This document shows, in pieces, positions 62,101-64,000 of a stretch of DNA of 64,000 nt. The notes below the pieces were generated by a model, which did not search any database, was not told the DNA's origin, and saw only the letters and a list, made by a program, of their open reading frames with translations. The stretch comes from an uncultured Alphaproteobacteria bacterium. GTDB lineage: Bacteria; Pseudomonadota; Alphaproteobacteria; RF32; CAG-239. Every line of letters begins with the position of its first letter. Position 1 is the stretch's first letter. The translations under genes and the position numbers were made by a program. The stretch is taken from positions 1 through 64,000 of the forward strand of contig CALYAW010000002.1 in NCBI GenBank assembly GCA_944393685.1, given 5' to 3'.

Positions 62101-64000
62101 TTATTCTGTCGTTGATGTCGGTTTGTATTGCGTTTCTCCTAATAATGCCGGAGGAACGACATCCATAGTTTCTTCCTTGGTATCAATAACATCGACTTTT
62201 ATACTAACTTTGGCGTTATCAGAAGATGTTGATGTTTCTTTTTCGTTTTTTTGTTGTGCCTGTTGCTTTTCTTTGTATTCTTTTTTGAGTTGTTCGGGCT
62301 TGGTTAAAGGTATTTCTTTGGCATTCTCCTCTTTTGTTGTTTCTTTTTTACTCTCTGTTTTTGCTTTGCTTGTTTCCTGTGAATCTTTTTTCTCTGAAGA
62401 AGATGTCTGGTTTTCATCTTGCTTTACTTGCTCTTTAGAGGTGTCGTCTTTATTGCTTTCGGAAGAGACTCCTTTATCCGCAGTATTGTTGTTTAAGGTT
62501 TCTTTTATAGCTTCACTGATTGATTTTTCATCTTCTTCAGGTGGAAGCTCTTCTGCTACTGCTGTTGCTTTTACTTCTGCTATTTCTTTGGCGTCTTCTT
62601 CTTTGGGGGCTTCTGCCTCAGGTTTAACAGTTTCTTGATTCCCTAAATCATTTTGATATTGGTTATGTCCAGAAAAGGCTTGATACCATTCTTTAAAACG
62701 TCTTGTCGAGTTAAACAGGCGTTGTTCTGTTATGGTATTTTTGTGTGCTTCTTCTAATATTTCATTGCGACGTTTATCAGTTGTGTTTTGCCCAAATAGC
62801 TCTTCACATTTTTCTGATTTGTTTAAGAAACCTTCAATAATTTTTGAGGCAGGACAGAGCTCATATCTTGTTCTTGCTTCTTGTTGTGGTTGATAAATCG
62901 CAAGACCTACTCGTTTGAAGTCTTTAAGATTTTGTGTCTTATTCATGAATATTCCTGATGGGCTGATTCCTTGTATGACTATGACTGTTTTATCCAGCTT
63001 CCCTGCCCTTTTAAGCTCTTGCATGAAATTTTCCATCTGACCTATCAGACAGTTGGTTTGTTCTGCATAGGCTTGTTGTTTGTTAACGGTTGAGTTGCTT
63101 TTAATCCAAGGTTGCTGTTTGGCTCCATTCCACTGAAACGGATTTTTTAAATTACAGAAATCATCATATACATATGTGGATGATGGCAAATCAATGATGG
63201 CTATGTAGGCATTATTGCCTTTTGCCGCCTTTATATCATCAAGAATTAAATCTAATATCTTATAAGAATTAACGGGATAAAGCTCAGAACCGGAAAAATT
63301 GAGCGGAGAAACTTCTTTGGTAAGGTATGATGCTGCTAATAACGGTAAATTAATGTTGGAAAGTATCTTTGTGCTTTCCAGCCATTGGGCTGTTAATAAA
63401 ACCGTTTTGTCTAGCTTGGATAAACCTGATTGGTTTAGATTTATCGGGTAATTAATCTTTTCAACGCATTTGCTGACAGATATGTTGTTGTTAACACTGC
63501 AAAGTTCAATTCCTCTGGTTTGAAATGCTTTGATGTTGTAATCTTGTTTTATGAGTTGTTTATATAATTCATTGTTTTTGAGATATAGCTTGTCTGTATC
63601 CAGATTTTTGAAATCCCAAAAACTTTCAAGCATGACATTTTCAAGAAGATTATCTTCTATATTTTCTGATGTGGAGGGATTAAACGTTTCTACTAAATTA
63701 ATGAAGTCATTACCGTATTGGTTGACATATGCGTTCGGATAATGAGTAAATTTGTTGACTGTATATAATCCCAAAAGGTTGTCCGCTGCCATATTAATAG
63801 TATAGTTTTTATTATCGGTTCCTTTTATATCGGCATACGAACTTAAATTTGGCAGAGCAAGAAAAATAAAGTTGCGCCCCTCTTCTTTTTCAATTGGCGC
63901 TTGGAGTGCCTTTTTGTTGTCAAAATTTCTGGTTAGAGGATTAAAATATGCCTCGCTGATAACTCCGCCTAAAATTAACAATATGGTTCCTAATAGATAA
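62101..64000 (-). CDS. Large sulfatase-like membrane protein, 5' end missing
   Basis: The reading frame is open to the window edge, so the start lies outside; at least 632 codons are present. A membrane helix near the visible start (LLGTILLILGGV) is followed by a region with ALPNLSSYA, FTHYPNAYVNQYGND, and TVIVIQGISPSGIF that resembles the alkaline phosphatase/sulfatase superfamily (as in PbgA/YejM-like and phosphoethanolamine-transferase relatives), but the metal-binding residues are not evident. The last ~180 residues are a Glu/Lys/Ser-rich low-complexity tail. Next to yejE, where yejB would be expected. Family call is tentative. Confidence 0.5.
   Translation of the reverse strand, partial: YLLGTILLILGGVISEAYFNPLTRNFDNKKALQAPIEKEEGRNFIFLALPNLSSYADIKGTDNKNYTINMAADNLLGLYTVNKFTHYPNAYVNQYGNDFINLVETFNPSTSENIEDNLLENVMLESFWDFKNLDTDKLYLKNNELYKQLIKQDYNIKAFQTRGIELCSVNNNISVSKCVEKINYPINLNQSGLSKLDKTVLLTAQWLESTKILSNINLPLLAASYLTKEVSPLNFSGSELYPVNSYKILDLILDDIKAAKGNNAYIAIIDLPSSTYVYDDFCNLKNPFQWNGAKQQPWIKSNSTVNKQQAYAEQTNCLIGQMENFMQELKRAGKLDKTVIVIQGISPSGIFMNKTQNLKDFKRVGLAIYQPQQEARTRYELCPASKIIEGFLNKSEKCEELFGQNTTDKRRNEILEEAHKNTITEQRLFNSTRRFKEWYQAFSGHNQYQNDLGNQETVKPEAEAPKEEDAKEIAEVKATAVAEELPPEEDEKSISEAIKETLNNNTADKGVSSESNKDDTSKEQVKQDENQTSSSEKKDSQETSKAKTESKKETTKEENAKEIPLTKPEQLKKEYKEKQQAQQKNEKETSTSSDNAKVSIKVDVIDTKEETMDVVPPALLGETQYKPTSTTE

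Noticed and set aside
1..64000. CRISPR array, rRNA genes, complete insertion sequence or prophage
   Set aside because: No regularly spaced direct repeats, no rRNA-like stretches and no transposase, integrase or structural phage gene set were found by reading. The tail-collar protein is isolated and carries a signal peptide.

Overview
The window is a contiguous piece of a small-genome, AT-rich Gram-negative chromosome. Most genes are housekeeping genes typical of Alphaproteobacteria: the GatCAB amidotransferase, a 342-residue RecA, a neighbouring lpxK-waaA-DUF374 acyltransferase block, FabI, a 602-residue SppA, a DUF3035 (BamF-like) lipoprotein next to lspA, and paired M16 peptidases. An exact GAAC-N7-GAAC box, the alphaproteobacterial LexA type, lies just upstream of recA. 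AT-rich composition together with sugar uptake and glycolysis genes points to a host- or gut-associated alphaproteobacterium (RF32-like lineages are one possibility). The taxonomic placement is inference; no rRNA is present.

Layout. 1-4.7 kb: phosphatase, CoA-disulfide reductase/rhodanese fusion, ferritin-VIT iron protein, a decayed PfkB sugar kinase and an unknown protein with an AT-hook-like motif. 4.7-10.3 kb: YegD-like Hsp70, glycosyltransferase, recA, YihY/BrkB, fabI. 10.3-15.5 kb: sppA and gatCAB. 15.5-20.2 kb: DUF192 lipoprotein, Panacea-domain protein, OmpA-like lipoprotein, recJ, DUF502. 20.3-29.7 kb: tRNA-Leu, mgtE, then a tight run lspA-DUF3035-M16-M16-pgi-mutL-ZIP. 29.7-33.0 kb: tRNA-Ser followed by an accessory island of a degenerate SNF2-like protein, IbrA (PAPS-reductase-like) and IbrB (ParB-like). 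33.1-38.2 kb: aldo-keto reductase, and on the minus strand a cell-envelope operon (an orphan FliN-like protein, acyltransferase, waaA, lpxK) plus a secreted cysteine-repeat/tail-collar protein. 38.4-48 kb: lon, a secreted HEXXH protein, HU, an M48-like peptidase, tRNA-Val, Bcp, an OB-fold protein, a sugar porter and a MATE pump. 48-57 kb: U32 protein, galE, amidohydrolase, cobB, queH, a protein with two ParB-like boxes, proline iminopeptidase, histidine phosphatase. 57-58.2 kb: a zeta-toxin cassette with an unrecognised small partner. 58.5-64 kb, minus strand: YejE/YejF peptide ABC transporter genes with an HD-domain and a membrane protein downstream, and a large sulfatase-like protein that runs off the right edge.

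The parts that stand out from an ordinary core genome are the SNF2-like/IbrA/IbrB module beside tRNA-Ser, the zeta-toxin cassette, the twin ParB-box protein, and several lineage-specific secreted or regulatory proteins of unknown role. Start codons were adjusted to the best ribosome-binding site where one could be seen.
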